NCBI RefSeq assembly: GCF_902499335.1
Contig: NZ_CABVQK010000021.1
Coordinates: 62,001-126,000, forward strand
Length of the DNA: 64,000 bases
Reading direction: 5' to 3'
Source of the DNA: Burkholderia lata
GTDB taxonomy: Bacteria; Pseudomonadota; Gammaproteobacteria; Burkholderiales; Burkholderiaceae
Of the stretch, positions 8,333-16,828 are shown piece after piece; the stretch's first letter is position 1; each line of letters begins with the position of its first letter. Under the pieces are notes generated by a model, which worked only from the letters and a program-made list of their open reading frames with translations, did not search any database and was not told the origin of the DNA. The translations under genes and the position numbers were made by a program.

Positions 8333-10138
8333 TTACGCGCCCAGCCACATCATCAGGTGCTCGACGCCCGGACCGAGCGCAAGCGCCGGCACGTAGGTCA
8401 GCGCGCCCACCAGCAGCACGGTGCCGAGCAGCAGCACGACGAACAGCGGACCGTGCGTCGGCAGCGTGCCGCTCGTCACCGCGATGCGCTTCTTCGCGGC
8501 CAGCGAGCCGGCGATCGCCAGCACCGGCACGATCGTGCCGAAGCGGCCGAACCACATCGCGATCGCGGTCATCCAGTTGTAGAACGGCGTGCCGACCGTC
8601 AGGCCCGCGAACGCGCTGCCGTTGTTGTTGGCGGCCGAGCTGAACGCGTACAGGATTTCCGAGAAGCCGTGCGGCCCCGGGTTCGCGATGCCGGCCTTGC
8701 CCGCATCGGCAAGCACGGCGATCGACGTGCCGACCAGCACCAGCAGCGGCGTGAGCAGCACGACGATCGACACCATCTTCATCTCGTACGCCTCGATCTT
8801 CTTGCCGACGTATTCCGGCGTGCGGCCGATCATCAGGCCGGCGACGAACACCGCGAGCAGCGCGAACACGAGCATCCCGTAGAGACCCGAGCCGACCCCG
8901 CCGTAGATCACCTCGCCGAGTTGCATCAGCAGCATCGGCACGAGGCCGCCGAGCGGCGTCAGCGAATCGTGCATCGTGTCGACGGCGCCGCACGACGCGG
9001 CCGTCGTCGCGACCGTGAAGATGCCGGTCTGCGCGATGCCGAAGCGCGTTTCCTTGCCTTCCATGTTGCCGCCCGGCTGCAGCGCGTTCGTCGACTGGTC
9101 GACGTGCAGCGCGGCGAGCGTCGGGTTGCCGCCCTGCTCGGCGCTCACCTCGGCGCCGATCGCGAGCACGAATGCAACCGTCATCGCCGCGAGCACGGCG
9201 ATACCCTGCCGGCGGTCGCCGATCATGCGGCCGAACACGAGCGCCAGCGCGGCCGGGATGATCAGGATCGAGAAGATCTGCAGGAAGTTCGCGAACGGCG
9301 TCGGGTTCTCGTACGGGTGCGCGGAGTTCGCGTTGAAGAAGCCGCCGCCGTTGGTGCCGAGCATCTTGATCGCTTCCTGCGACGCAACCGGGCCCATCGC
9401 GAGCGTCTGCTTCGTGAGCGGGGTCGGCACCGTGACCGCGTTGCCCTTGTCGTCCTTCACCGGATTGCCCTGCGCGTCGAGCTTCGGCGCGGCATAGGTG
9501 CTCGCCTGCAGCACCGGCACGTCCTGATACGACTTCATGTTCTGGATCACGCCCTGGCTCATCAGCAGCGCGGCGACGATCATCGACATCGGCACGAGCA
9601 CATACATCGTCACGCGCGTGAGGTCGACCCAGAAGTTGCCGATCGTCTGCGCGGTGTGACGCGCGAAGCCGCGGATCAGCGCGATCACGACGACGATGCC
9701 GGTTGCCGCCGACAGGAAGTTCTGCACGGTCAGGCCGAGCATCTGCGTCAGGTAGCTGACGGTCTGCTCGGGCGTGTAGTCCTGCCAGTTCGTGTTGGTG
9801 ACGAAGCTGACGGCCGTGTTGAACGCACCGTCGACCGTCATCGCGCCGAACTGCTGCGGGTTGCCGGGCAGGAAGCCCTGCAGGCGCAGCAGGCCGTAGA
9901 GGAACAGCGCGCCGAGCGCGTTGAACGCGATCGTCGCGATTGCGTACTGCTTCCAGTTCATCTCGCTGCCGGCATCGACGCCGGCGATGCGGTACAGCGC
10001 GCGTTCGAGCGGCCCGAACACGCGCACGACACGCGAGCTGCCGTCCATCACCGCGGACAGGTAGCGCGCGACCGGAACGGCCGCTGCCAGCAGCACGACG
10101 ACGAAGAGCGCCGTCTGAAAGAGATTGTTCGCGTTCAT
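8333..10138 (-). CDS. kdpA: KdpA potassium-binding channel subunit
   Basis: 601 residues with about ten membrane helices. Four pore loops of the superfamily of potassium transporters can be read: NTAVSFVTNTNWQ, GTNGGGFFNANSAHP, CGAVDTMHDSLTPLGG and NNNGSAFAGL, which form the selectivity filter. It binds and passes potassium in the KdpFABC complex. The start MNANNLFQ (10138) was chosen because its ATG overlaps the kdpF stop (ATGA); a longer reading to 10273 would run through kdpF in another frame. Confidence 0.97.
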   Translation of the reverse strand: MNANNLFQTALFVVVLLAAAVPVARYLSAVMDGSSRVVRVFGPLERALYRIAGVDAGSEMNWKQYAIATIAFNALGALFLYGLLRLQGFLPGNPQQFGAMTVDGAFNTAVSFVTNTNWQDYTPEQTVSYLTQMLGLTVQNFLSAATGIVVVIALIRGFARHTAQTIGNFWVDLTRVTMYVLVPMSMIVAALLMSQGVIQNMKSYQDVPVLQASTYAAPKLDAQGNPVKDDKGNAVTVPTPLTKQTLAMGPVASQEAIKMLGTNGGGFFNANSAHPYENPTPFANFLQIFSILIIPAALALVFGRMIGDRRQGIAVLAAMTVAFVLAIGAEVSAEQGGNPTLAALHVDQSTNALQPGGNMEGKETRFGIAQTGIFTVATTAASCGAVDTMHDSLTPLGGLVPMLLMQLGEVIYGGVGSGLYGMLVFALLAVFVAGLMIGRTPEYVGKKIEAYEMKMVSIVVLLTPLLVLVGTSIAVLADAGKAGIANPGPHGFSEILYAFSSAANNNGSAFAGLTVGTPFYNWMTAIAMWFGRFGTIVPVLAIAGSLAAKKRIAVTSGTLPTHGPLFVVLLLGTVLLVGALTYVPALALGPGVEHLMMWLGA

Positions 10139-10227
10139 TCGATGTCCTCCGCGCGCAGCAGCGCAAAGACGAGATACGCGAACAGCAGGGCCGTCGAGGC
10201 GCCCGCCAGCCAAAGCATCCAGGTCAT
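10135..10227 (-). CDS. kdpF: KdpF small membrane subunit
   Basis: A 30-residue peptide, MTWMLWLAGASTALLFAYLV..., made almost entirely of one membrane helix, with the polar end RAEDIE. This is the size and position of KdpF, which stabilises the KdpABC complex in the membrane. Its stop codon overlaps the kdpA start (ATGA), and its own start overlaps the stop of the small peptide upstream, so three reading frames are chained. Too short for routine gene finding. Confidence 0.88.
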   Translation of the reverse strand: MTWMLWLAGASTALLFAYLVFALLRAEDIE

Positions 10228-10331
10228 GCTCGCCCCCCGCGACCGTATTGCACCAGCTTGTCGCAACCGGCAACCAAACCGAGGATCAGCGCGGTGAAGA
10301 GCACCAGCACGCCGATAAAAACCCCATCCAT
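10224..10331 (-). CDS. small membrane peptide upstream of kdpF
   Basis: A 35-residue peptide starting MDGVFIGVLVLFTALILG with one strong membrane helix (about residues 4-25) and a basic tail (YGRGGRA). Its TGA overlaps the kdpF ATG (GCATGA), a coupling arrangement that argues for real translation. I chose the start at 10331 because GGAG lies nine bases upstream; an in-frame ATG at 10346 would add five residues. Similar short proteins, mostly labelled hypothetical, occur ahead of kdpF in other proteobacteria as far as I recall. Likely an accessory of the Kdp complex, but this is inference. Confidence 0.65.
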   Translation of the reverse strand: MDGVFIGVLVLFTALILGLVAGCDKLVQYGRGGRA

Positions 10332-10412
10332 TTTTCTGTTCTCCATCGTCGAAATCAGACGACTAGAACCTTATGGGAACGCACGTAAAGGACGGGTCAA
10401 AGGTATCGGGGC

Positions 10413-10435
10413 GCGTATAAAAAACGTGTAAACGC
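10413..10435. promoter_or_regulatory. AT-rich, KdpE-box-like site ahead of the kdp operon
   Basis: In a GC-rich region, a short AT-rich imperfect inverted repeat stands out: GCGTATAAA...TGTAAACGC with 7 of 9 arm positions matching. Read toward kdp it is GCGTTTACACGTTTTTTATACGC, containing TTTACAC and TTTTTTATAC, which resemble the T-rich KdpE operator known from E. coli. It lies about 80 bp before the first small gene of the operon. The resemblance was judged by eye only. Confidence 0.45.
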
Positions 10436-10538
10436 GGAATTCAGGGGAGGACGGCAGGAACCGGGAGGCAGGACGGACGGCGCCGTGGCGCCGCCCGGAA
10501 CAGCGCGTGCCGGCATGGCGCCGGCACGAGGAGGCAGG

Positions 10539-11513
10539 TCAGGGAACGAGGATCGTCGAGCCGGTGGTCTTGCGCGCTTCGAGATCTTCATGCGCGCGGC
10601 CGACTTCCGCGAGCGGATAGCGCTGGTTGATGCTCGTCTTCACCTTGCCGGACAGCAGCACGTCGAACAGCTCGGCGGCAGCGGATTCGAGATCGGCGCG
10701 CTTCGCGATGTACGAGAACAGCGTGGGCCGCGTAAAGAACAGCGAGCCGCGCGACGAGAATTCCTTCGAGTCGATCGGCGGCAGCGGGCCCGACGCGTTG
10801 CCGAAGCTGACGAACAGCCCGAGCGGCGCGAGGCTGTCGAGCGAGCCGATGTAGGTGTCCTTGCCGATCGAGTCATAGACGACCGGCACGCCCGCGCCGT
10901 TCGTGATCTCCTTCACGCGCTGCGTGAAGTTCTCGCGCGTGTAGACGATCGGATGGTCACAGCCGTGCGCCTTCGCGAGCGCGGCCTTCTCGTCGGAGCC
11001 GACCGTCCCGATCACGGTCGCGCCGAGCGCCTTCGCCCACTGGCACACGAGCAGGCCGACACCGCCGGCCGCCGCGTGGATCAGGATCGTGTCGCCGGCT
11101 TTCACCGGATACGTGCGGCGCAGCAGGTAGTGCGCGGTCAGGCCCTGCAGCATCACCGACGCCGCGTCGTCGTAGCTGATGCCGTCCGGCAGCTTCACGA
11201 GCCGCTCGGCCGGCATCACGCGCTCCTGCGCGTACGCGCCCGGCGGCTGCCCGACGTACGCGACGCGGTCGCCCGCCTTGAGCGTGGTCACGCCTTCGCC
11301 GACGGCCGTCACCTCGCCCGCCGCCTCCATCCCGAGGCCACCGGGCAGCGGTTGCGGGTAAAGGCCGGTGCGGAAATAGACGTCGATGTAGTTGAGGCCG
11401 ACCGCGTGCTGCTTCACGCGCACCTCTCCGGCTTTCGGTTCGCCGACCTCGACATCGACCCACTTCATCACGTCGGGGCCGCCCGGCTGGTCGTATCGGA
11501 TTGCTTTCGGCAT
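10539..11513 (-). CDS. qor: NADPH:quinone oxidoreductase
   Basis: 324 residues, a zinc-free medium-chain dehydrogenase/reductase. The N-terminal GroES-like domain has GLNYIDVYFRTGLYP and GMEAAGEVTAVG; the Rossmann domain has HAAAGGVGLLVCQWAKALGA, the NADPH-binding glycine motif of the quinone oxidoreductase (crotonase-like QOR) group. Expected to reduce quinones with NADPH in the cytoplasm, protecting against redox cycling. It is a single gene, transcribed toward the kdp operon. The exact physiological substrate cannot be read from the sequence. Confidence 0.9.
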   Translation of the reverse strand: MPKAIRYDQPGGPDVMKWVDVEVGEPKAGEVRVKQHAVGLNYIDVYFRTGLYPQPLPGGLGMEAAGEVTAVGEGVTTLKAGDRVAYVGQPPGAYAQERVMPAERLVKLPDGISYDDAASVMLQGLTAHYLLRRTYPVKAGDTILIHAAAGGVGLLVCQWAKALGATVIGTVGSDEKAALAKAHGCDHPIVYTRENFTQRVKEITNGAGVPVVYDSIGKDTYIGSLDSLAPLGLFVSFGNASGPLPPIDSKEFSSRGSLFFTRPTLFSYIAKRADLESAAAELFDVLLSGKVKTSINQRYPLAEVGRAHEDLEARKTTGSTILVP

Positions 11514-11780
11514 GCGTCGTACTCCTGGATGGGATGTTCAAGGGAGAGTCGGCCGTCTGACGACGGAACGCATGATTGTCGCGCGTTGGCGAATTCCTTG
11601 CTCGCATCGGGAAGGCGGCGAGGCGGCTAGCTGCGATCCATCAAACAGGCCCGCCCGACAAATCCGCCTGAAAGCATAAAGACAGGCTCGTGTATGCCGT
11701 AAAGAAAGAGATCGGCCAATCACGCCGATGTGCAAATGTGCCGTCCAATTTCAATCACAATCAAACCGAGGATCCGAGTC

Positions 11781-12188
11781 ATGCGCATTCCCGTCGTTGC
11801 ATCCGTCCTGCTTGCCCTGTTCTCCTACACCGCACAAGCCGCCACTTCGGTCATGATCGACGCGAAGCAGAACTGCCTTCAAAACGCGATCACGCCAGGC
11901 CCGTCATACGGCAGTTCGGCAGCCTTTCAGCTCGCCCCCGGCCGCTACGTAATGTCGCTGTCGACGAACGCCATGAGCTGCACGGGCGGAAGCGGTTGCC
12001 TGATCGACAGCGTGCATGTGGTGGGCGGCATGGGCACTTCGCGATGGGGCGTGTCGGTGACGAAGCAGCCGATCATCGTCGACGTCCCCCCCGTCGCGAG
12101 CGTCCTCACCCTGTGGGGCTTCGTCACCGACGACGCCTGCTCCGACAATACCGGGCAAGCCACCCTGCTGATCCAGACGGCCAACTGA
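11781..12188 (+). CDS. small secreted protein of unknown function
   Basis: 135 residues with a clear signal peptide (MRIPVVASVLLALFSYTAQA, residues 1-20). The mature part is rich in Ser, Thr, Val and Gly with four or more Cys residues (NCLQ, MSCTGGSGCL, DDACSD), so disulfide bonds in the periplasm or outside are likely. The region APGRYVMSLSTNAMSC...VVGGMGTSRWGVSV looks like a small beta-sandwich. I do not recognise a family. It stands alone, divergent from qor and convergent with mgsA. Confidence 0.7.
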   Translation: MRIPVVASVLLALFSYTAQAATSVMIDAKQNCLQNAITPGPSYGSSAAFQLAPGRYVMSLSTNAMSCTGGSGCLIDSVHVVGGMGTSRWGVSVTKQPIIVDVPPVASVLTLWGFVTDDACSDNTGQATLLIQTAN

Positions 12189-12282
12189 TCCGCCCGCGGC
12201 GATTCAACCCTGAAAGCGCACGAACGGCCGCCGACGGCCGCACCGTCGCGATCGTTCGAGCAGCGGGCGGCGAGGCCGGTAC

Positions 12283-12675
12283 CTAGCAAACGTCCTGCAT
12301 GTTGCGCGCCAGATCGTCGAGCAGCATCCGAGCGGTTGCGACGTTGGTCGCGACCGGCACGTCGTGCACGTCGCACGCCCGCACGAGCGCGGTGATGTCG
12401 GGGTCGTGCGGCTGCGCGGTCATCGGGTCGCGCAGGAACACGACGATGTCGATGCGGCCGTCGGCCAGTTCCGCACCGATCTGCAGGTCGCCGCCGAGCG
12501 GCCCCGACAGCTTGCGCTCGACCTCGAGCCCGTGCGCGTCCGCGATGCGGCCGCCCGTCGTGCCGGTCGCCACCAGCCGGCATTGCGCGAGCGTCGCGCG
12601 GAATTCGCCCGCGAGCGCGACGATCTCGTCCTTCTTCGCGTCGTGCGCAATCAATGCGATGCGGGGTTTGCTCAT
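12283..12675 (-). CDS. mgsA: methylglyoxal synthase
   Basis: 130 residues. The phosphate-binding loop ATGTTGGRI and the active-site segment FLRDPMTAQPHDPD, with the conserved Asp and His-Asp-Pro-Asp, match MgsA, which converts dihydroxyacetone phosphate to methylglyoxal and phosphate. This acts as an overflow bypass of lower glycolysis when phosphate is short. It is about 20 residues shorter than the E. coli enzyme, as in related Burkholderia. GGATCTGGAG precedes the start. It lies 48 bp downstream of the SDR gene start region, with a separate start. Confidence 0.93.
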   Translation of the reverse strand: MSKPRIALIAHDAKKDEIVALAGEFRATLAQCRLVATGTTGGRIADAHGLEVERKLSGPLGGDLQIGAELADGRIDIVVFLRDPMTAQPHDPDITALVRACDVHDVPVATNVATARMLLDDLARNMQDVC

Positions 12676-12723
12676 CTCCAGATCCTTCGTTTCAGGTTGT
12701 TGTCGTGAAAAGCGGTGCGCGCG

Positions 12724-13503
12724 TCAGAACGTGCCCGGATACGAGCCGCCGTCGAGCAGCCAGTTCTGCCCGGTGATGTAGCCGGCATGCACGCTGCACA
12801 GGAACGCGCACGCCGCGCCGAATTCCGCACGTGTGCCGAGACGGCCGGCCGGGATGTCCTTCGTGCGCCGCGCGCGCATCTCGTCGACGCTCACGCCCTG
12901 CGCCTTCGCCGACGCGGCAAGCGTGGTGGCGATCCGGTCGGTATCGAACAGGCCCGGCAGCAGGTTGTTGATCGTCACGCCCTGCCCCGCGACCTTGCGC
13001 GACAGCCCCGCGACGAAGCCGGTCAGCCCCGAGCGCGCGCCGTTCGACAGCGCGAGCACGTCGATCGGCGCCTTCACGGCCGAGCTCGTGATGTTGACGA
13101 TCCGGCCGAAGCCGCGCGCGATCATCCCGTCGAGGGTCGCGCGGATCAGCTCGATCGGCGTCAGCATGTTCGATTCGAGCGCGCGGATCCAGTCGTCGTG
13201 CGAGAAATCGCGGAAGTCGCCGGGCGGCGGGCCACCGGCATTCGTCACGAGAATGTCCGGCTGCGGGCACGCGGCGAGCGCAGCCGCGCGCCCGTCGGGC
13301 GTCGTAATGTCGCAGGCGACCGCGGTCACCGACACGTTCGCGCCGGCGCGGATCTCCTCCGCGGTTTCCTCCAGCGTGTCGCGCGTGCGCGCGACGATCA
13401 CGAGGTTCACGCCCTCGGCGGCCAGCGCTTCCGCGCAGCCGCGACCGAGCCCCTTGCTGGCCGCGCACACGAGCGCGGTCTTTCCTGCGATGCCGAGATC
13501 CAT
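12724..13503 (-). CDS. short-chain dehydrogenase/reductase
   Basis: 259 residues, a classical-type SDR: NAD(P)-binding motif ASKGLGRGCAEALA near residue 14, NNAG-equivalent NAGG, catalytic Ser in NITSSAVKAP, but the usual YxxxK is replaced by a SNGARSG segment, so the catalytic Tyr/Lys pair is not in the standard place. This resembles the divergent FabG-like or 3-oxoacyl reductase-like group with modified active sites. Start at MDLGIAGKTA (13503) was chosen for its AAGGA site. Substrate unknown. It is upstream of mgsA on the same strand (48-bp gap) and may be co-transcribed. Confidence 0.85.
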   Translation of the reverse strand: MDLGIAGKTALVCAASKGLGRGCAEALAAEGVNLVIVARTRDTLEETAEEIRAGANVSVTAVACDITTPDGRAAALAACPQPDILVTNAGGPPPGDFRDFSHDDWIRALESNMLTPIELIRATLDGMIARGFGRIVNITSSAVKAPIDVLALSNGARSGLTGFVAGLSRKVAGQGVTINNLLPGLFDTDRIATTLAASAKAQGVSVDEMRARRTKDIPAGRLGTRAEFGAACAFLCSVHAGYITGQNWLLDGGSYPGTF

Positions 13504-13731
13504 CGTCGATTCCTTGGTAGCGACGCGCGCCGGCTCGGCCCGTCGCGCCGGCGCATGGACCACGGGCGGGCCAGGCGGCGAACGGGCGGGCGCGGGCGCG
13601 CGGATTGTCGTGAGACGTCGATATTATCCGGATCATGCGGCGCGCCTTGGTAAAATTGCGGACATAAGCGCACGGCCGGCTTGCGCCCGCCACCGCCCCC
13701 GATCCTCTTTTGCCGCCAAGGCGCCCCCGTC

Positions 13732-14382
13732 ATGAAACAGGACAGCCGTTTCCCGAATCTCTTCATCACCGATCATCCGCTGATCCAGCACAAGCTCACG
13801 CACATGCGCGACAAGGACACGTCCACGCGCACGTTCCGCGAGCTGCTGCGCGAAATCACGCTGCTGATGGGTTACGAGATCACCCGCAACCTGCCGATCA
13901 CGACCAAGCGGGTCGAAACCCCGCTCGTCGAGGTCGACGCGCCGGTGATCGCGGGCAAGAAACTGGCGATCGTGCCGGTGCTGCGCGCAGGCATCGGGAT
14001 GTCGGACGGCCTGCTCGACCTGGTTCCGTCCGCGCGCGTCGGCCACATCGGCGTGTACCGCGCCGAGGACCACCGCCCGGTCGAATACCTGGTGCGCCTG
14101 CCGGACCTGGAAGACCGCATCTTCATCCTGTGCGACCCGATGGTCGCGACCGGCTACTCGGCCGTGCACGCGGTCGACGTGCTGAAGCGCCGCAACGTGC
14201 CGGCCGCGAACATCATGTTCGTCGCGCTGGTCGCGGCACCCGAAGGCGTGCAGGTGTTCCAGGACGCGCACCCGGACGTGAAGCTGTTCGTCGCGTCGCT
14301 CGATTCCCACCTGAACGAGCACGCGTACATCGTGCCGGGCCTCGGCGACGCGGGCGACCGCCTGTTCGGCACCAAAAACTGA
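13732..14382 (+). CDS. upp: uracil phosphoribosyltransferase
   Basis: 216 residues, normal for Upp. It has the N-terminal HPLIQHKLTHMRDKDT segment, VPVLRAGIGMSDGLL, and the PRPP-binding loop ILCDPMVATGYSA near residue 135. It makes UMP from uracil and PRPP in pyrimidine salvage. The start MKQDSRFPNL (13732) was preferred to an upstream in-frame ATG because it matches the usual N-terminus. It is divergent from the SDR gene and is likely a single-gene unit. Confidence 0.96.
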   Translation: MKQDSRFPNLFITDHPLIQHKLTHMRDKDTSTRTFRELLREITLLMGYEITRNLPITTKRVETPLVEVDAPVIAGKKLAIVPVLRAGIGMSDGLLDLVPSARVGHIGVYRAEDHRPVEYLVRLPDLEDRIFILCDPMVATGYSAVHAVDVLKRRNVPAANIMFVALVAAPEGVQVFQDAHPDVKLFVASLDSHLNEHAYIVPGLGDAGDRLFGTKN

Positions 14383-14599
14383 GCACCGGCACGGCCGCGC
14401 GGCGCGCGGCCCGGCTCGCGGCGGCCTGCCTGGCCGTTCGGCCATGCGCGGCGGCCCCGATCCGGCGGTCGCCGCGTGATAAAATCTCGATCCACTCGAC
14501 ACGCGCGGCCCCGCGGCTTCATGCCCGCCGAAACGGCCGCCGATTCAACGACACATTGAAACAATCGCCCGCGCTGCGCGCCCGGGCACGGAGAAAGGT

Positions 14600-15328
14600 A
14601 TGGCTGGTCATTCGAAATGGGCCAACATCAAGCATAAGAAGGCAGCGGCCGACGCGAAGCGCGGCAAGATCTGGACCCGCCTGATCAAGGAAATCCAGGT
14701 CGCGGCGCGCCTCGGCGGCGGCGACGTCAGCTCGAACCCGCGCCTGCGTCTCGCGGTCGACAAGGCGGCCGACGCGAACATGCCGAAGGACAACGTCAAG
14801 CGCGCGATCGATCGCGGCGTTGGCGGCGCGGATGGCGCGAACTACGAAGAGATCCGTTACGAAGGCTACGGCATCAGCGGCGCGGCGATCATCGTCGACA
14901 CGCTGACCGACAACCGCACCCGCACGGTCGCGGAAGTCCGCCATGCGTTCTCCAAGTTCGGCGGCAACATGGGCACCGACGGCTCGGTCGCGTTCATGTT
15001 CGATCACGTCGGCCAGTTCCTGTTCGCACCGGGCACGTCGGAAGACGCGCTGATGGAAGCCGCGCTCGAAGCCGGCGCGAACGACGTGAACACGAACGAC
15101 GACGGTTCGATCGAGGTGCTGTGCGACTGGCAGGCATTCTCGGCGGTGAAGGACGCGCTCGAAGCCGGCGGCTTCAAGGCCGAACTCGCCGAAGTGACGA
15201 TGAAGCCGCAGAACGAAGTCGAGTTCGCCGGCGACGACGCGGCGAAGATGCAGAAGCTCCTGGACGCGCTCGAGAACCTCGACGACGTGCAGGACGTGTA
15301 TACGAACGCCGTCATCGTCGAGGAATGA
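14600..15328 (+). CDS. yebC: YebC/PmpR family protein (TACO1-like)
   Basis: 242 residues beginning AGHSKWANIKHKKAAADAKRGK, the signature of the YebC/TACO1 family. Long described as probable transcriptional regulators (PmpR); more recent work assigns some members a role in helping ribosomes through polyproline and similar stalls. Cytoplasmic, three-domain fold. A strong GGAGAAAGGT precedes the ATG. It lies upstream of purD on the same strand with a 104-bp gap. Confidence 0.95.
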   Translation: MAGHSKWANIKHKKAAADAKRGKIWTRLIKEIQVAARLGGGDVSSNPRLRLAVDKAADANMPKDNVKRAIDRGVGGADGANYEEIRYEGYGISGAAIIVDTLTDNRTRTVAEVRHAFSKFGGNMGTDGSVAFMFDHVGQFLFAPGTSEDALMEAALEAGANDVNTNDDGSIEVLCDWQAFSAVKDALEAGGFKAELAEVTMKPQNEVEFAGDDAAKMQKLLDALENLDDVQDVYTNAVIVEE

Positions 15329-15432
15329 TGTGCCGGCCGCCGTGCTCCTGTCGCGGCGGCGGCCCGACCGAATCCGCGGCCGGCGCGCCTGAGCGTGCCG
15401 GCCGCCCTGTTTTCTAGTCTGCGGGGAATCCC

Positions 15433-16710
15433 ATGAAACTACTCGTCGTCGGTTCCGGCGGCCGCGAACATGCGCTGGCGTGGAAGCTCGCGCAGTCGCC
15501 GCGCGTCCAGATGGTCTACGTCGCGCCCGGCAATGGCGGCACGGCGCAGGACGAGCGCCTGAAGAACGTCGACATCACGGCGCTCGACGAACTCGCCGAT
15601 TTCGCGGAACGCGAAGGCGTCGCGTTCACGCTCGTCGGGCCGGAAGCGCCGCTCGCGGCCGGCATCGTCAACCTGTTCCGCGCACGCGGCCTGAAGGTCT
15701 TCGGCCCGACCCGCGAAGCCGCGCAGCTCGAGAGCTCGAAGGATTTCGCGAAGGCGTTCATGAAGCGCCACGGCATCCCGACCGCCGAGTACGAAACGTT
15801 CTCCGACGTGGCCGCCGCGCACGCGTACATCGACGCGAAGGGTGCGCCGATCGTCGTGAAGGCCGACGGCCTCGCGGCCGGCAAGGGCGTCGTCGTTGCG
15901 ATGACGCTGGAAGAAGCACACGAAGCCGTCGACATGATGCTGTCGGGCAACAAGCTCGGCGATGCAGGCGCGCGCGTCGTGATCGAGGAATTCCTCGATG
16001 GCGAGGAAGCGAGCTTCATCGTGATGGTCGACGGCAAGCACGCGCTGGCGCTGGCTTCCAGCCAGGACCACAAGCGCCTGCTCGACGAAGACCGCGGCCC
16101 GAACACCGGCGGCATGGGTGCGTATTCGCCCGCGCCGATCGTCACGCCGCAGATGCACGCACGCGTGATGCGCGAGATCATCATGCCGACCGTGCGCGGG
16201 ATGGAGAAGGACGGCATCCGCTTCACTGGCTTCCTGTATGCGGGCCTGATGATCGACAAGGAAGGCAATCCGCGCACGCTCGAGTTCAACTGCCGGATGG
16301 GCGACCCGGAAACGCAGCCGATCATGGCGCGCCTGAAGAGCGATTTCTCGAAGATCGTCGAGCAGGCGATCGCGGGCACGCTCGACACGGTCGAGCTCGA
16401 CTGGGACCGCCGCACCGCGCTTGGCGTCGTGCTGGCCGCGCACGGTTATCCGGACGCACCGCGCAAGGGCGACCGCATCAACGGGATCCCGGCCGAGACC
16501 GAACAGGCAGTCACGTTCCATGCAGGCACGACGCTCGACGGCGACAAGCTGACGACGTCCGGCGGCCGCGTGCTGTGCGTGGTCGGCCTCGCCGATTCGG
16601 TGCGCGAAGCGCAGCAGCATGCGTACGAGACGATCAACCAGATCAATTTCGAAGGCATGCAGTACCGCCGCGACATCGGCTTCCGCGCGCTCAACCGCAA
16701 GAGCGCGTGA
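15433..16710 (+). CDS. purD: phosphoribosylamine-glycine ligase
   Basis: 425 residues, normal for PurD. N-terminal MKLLVVGSGGREHALAWKL, ATP-grasp motifs VVKADGLAAGKGVVVA and DHKRLLDEDRGPNTGGMGAYSPAP, and the metal-binding EFNCRMGDPETQ. It makes glycinamide ribonucleotide in the second step of purine synthesis. It stands alone rather than with purH, and is followed by an intrinsic terminator at 16749-16791, so it is likely transcribed with or separately from yebC but not with hemF. Confidence 0.97.
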   Translation: MKLLVVGSGGREHALAWKLAQSPRVQMVYVAPGNGGTAQDERLKNVDITALDELADFAEREGVAFTLVGPEAPLAAGIVNLFRARGLKVFGPTREAAQLESSKDFAKAFMKRHGIPTAEYETFSDVAAAHAYIDAKGAPIVVKADGLAAGKGVVVAMTLEEAHEAVDMMLSGNKLGDAGARVVIEEFLDGEEASFIVMVDGKHALALASSQDHKRLLDEDRGPNTGGMGAYSPAPIVTPQMHARVMREIIMPTVRGMEKDGIRFTGFLYAGLMIDKEGNPRTLEFNCRMGDPETQPIMARLKSDFSKIVEQAIAGTLDTVELDWDRRTALGVVLAAHGYPDAPRKGDRINGIPAETEQAVTFHAGTTLDGDKLTTSGGRVLCVVGLADSVREAQQHAYETINQINFEGMQYRRDIGFRALNRKSA

Positions 16711-16748
16711 CGTCGCAATCGCCGCCCCGCCCTCGCGCGGTGGCGGCC

Positions 16749-16791
16749 CCTCTGCCGGGGTTCGATAGAATGCCCGGCAGAGGCCTTTTTT
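16749..16791 (+). terminator. intrinsic terminator after purD, with a possible hemF -10 in its loop
   Basis: A perfect 11-bp stem CCTCTGCCGGG (16749-16759) / CCCGGCAGAGG (16773-16783) with a 13-base loop is followed by CC and six T residues. It lies 38 bp after the purD stop. The loop holds GATAGAAT, a reasonable sigma-70 -10, which could start the hemF transcript inside the terminator, 60 bp before the hemF ATG. Confidence 0.8.
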
Positions 16792-16828
16792 ACGGCCCCC
16801 GCTTCGAGCGGGGGCAGCCAGTCCAGAC

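Noticed and set aside
6167..10297. Open frame of 1,376 codons on the plus strand
   Set aside because: Antisense to kdpB, kdpA and kdpF; no recognisable motif and a composition typical of antisense shadows.
10507..10527. GTGCCGGC/GCCGGCAC hairpin downstream of qor as a terminator
   Set aside because: No T-run on the transcribed strand; kept only as a possible weak structure.
14393..14411. Hairpin GGCCGCGC/GCGCGGCC after upp as a terminator
   Set aside because: Three-base loop and no T-run; such GC palindromes are common by chance here.
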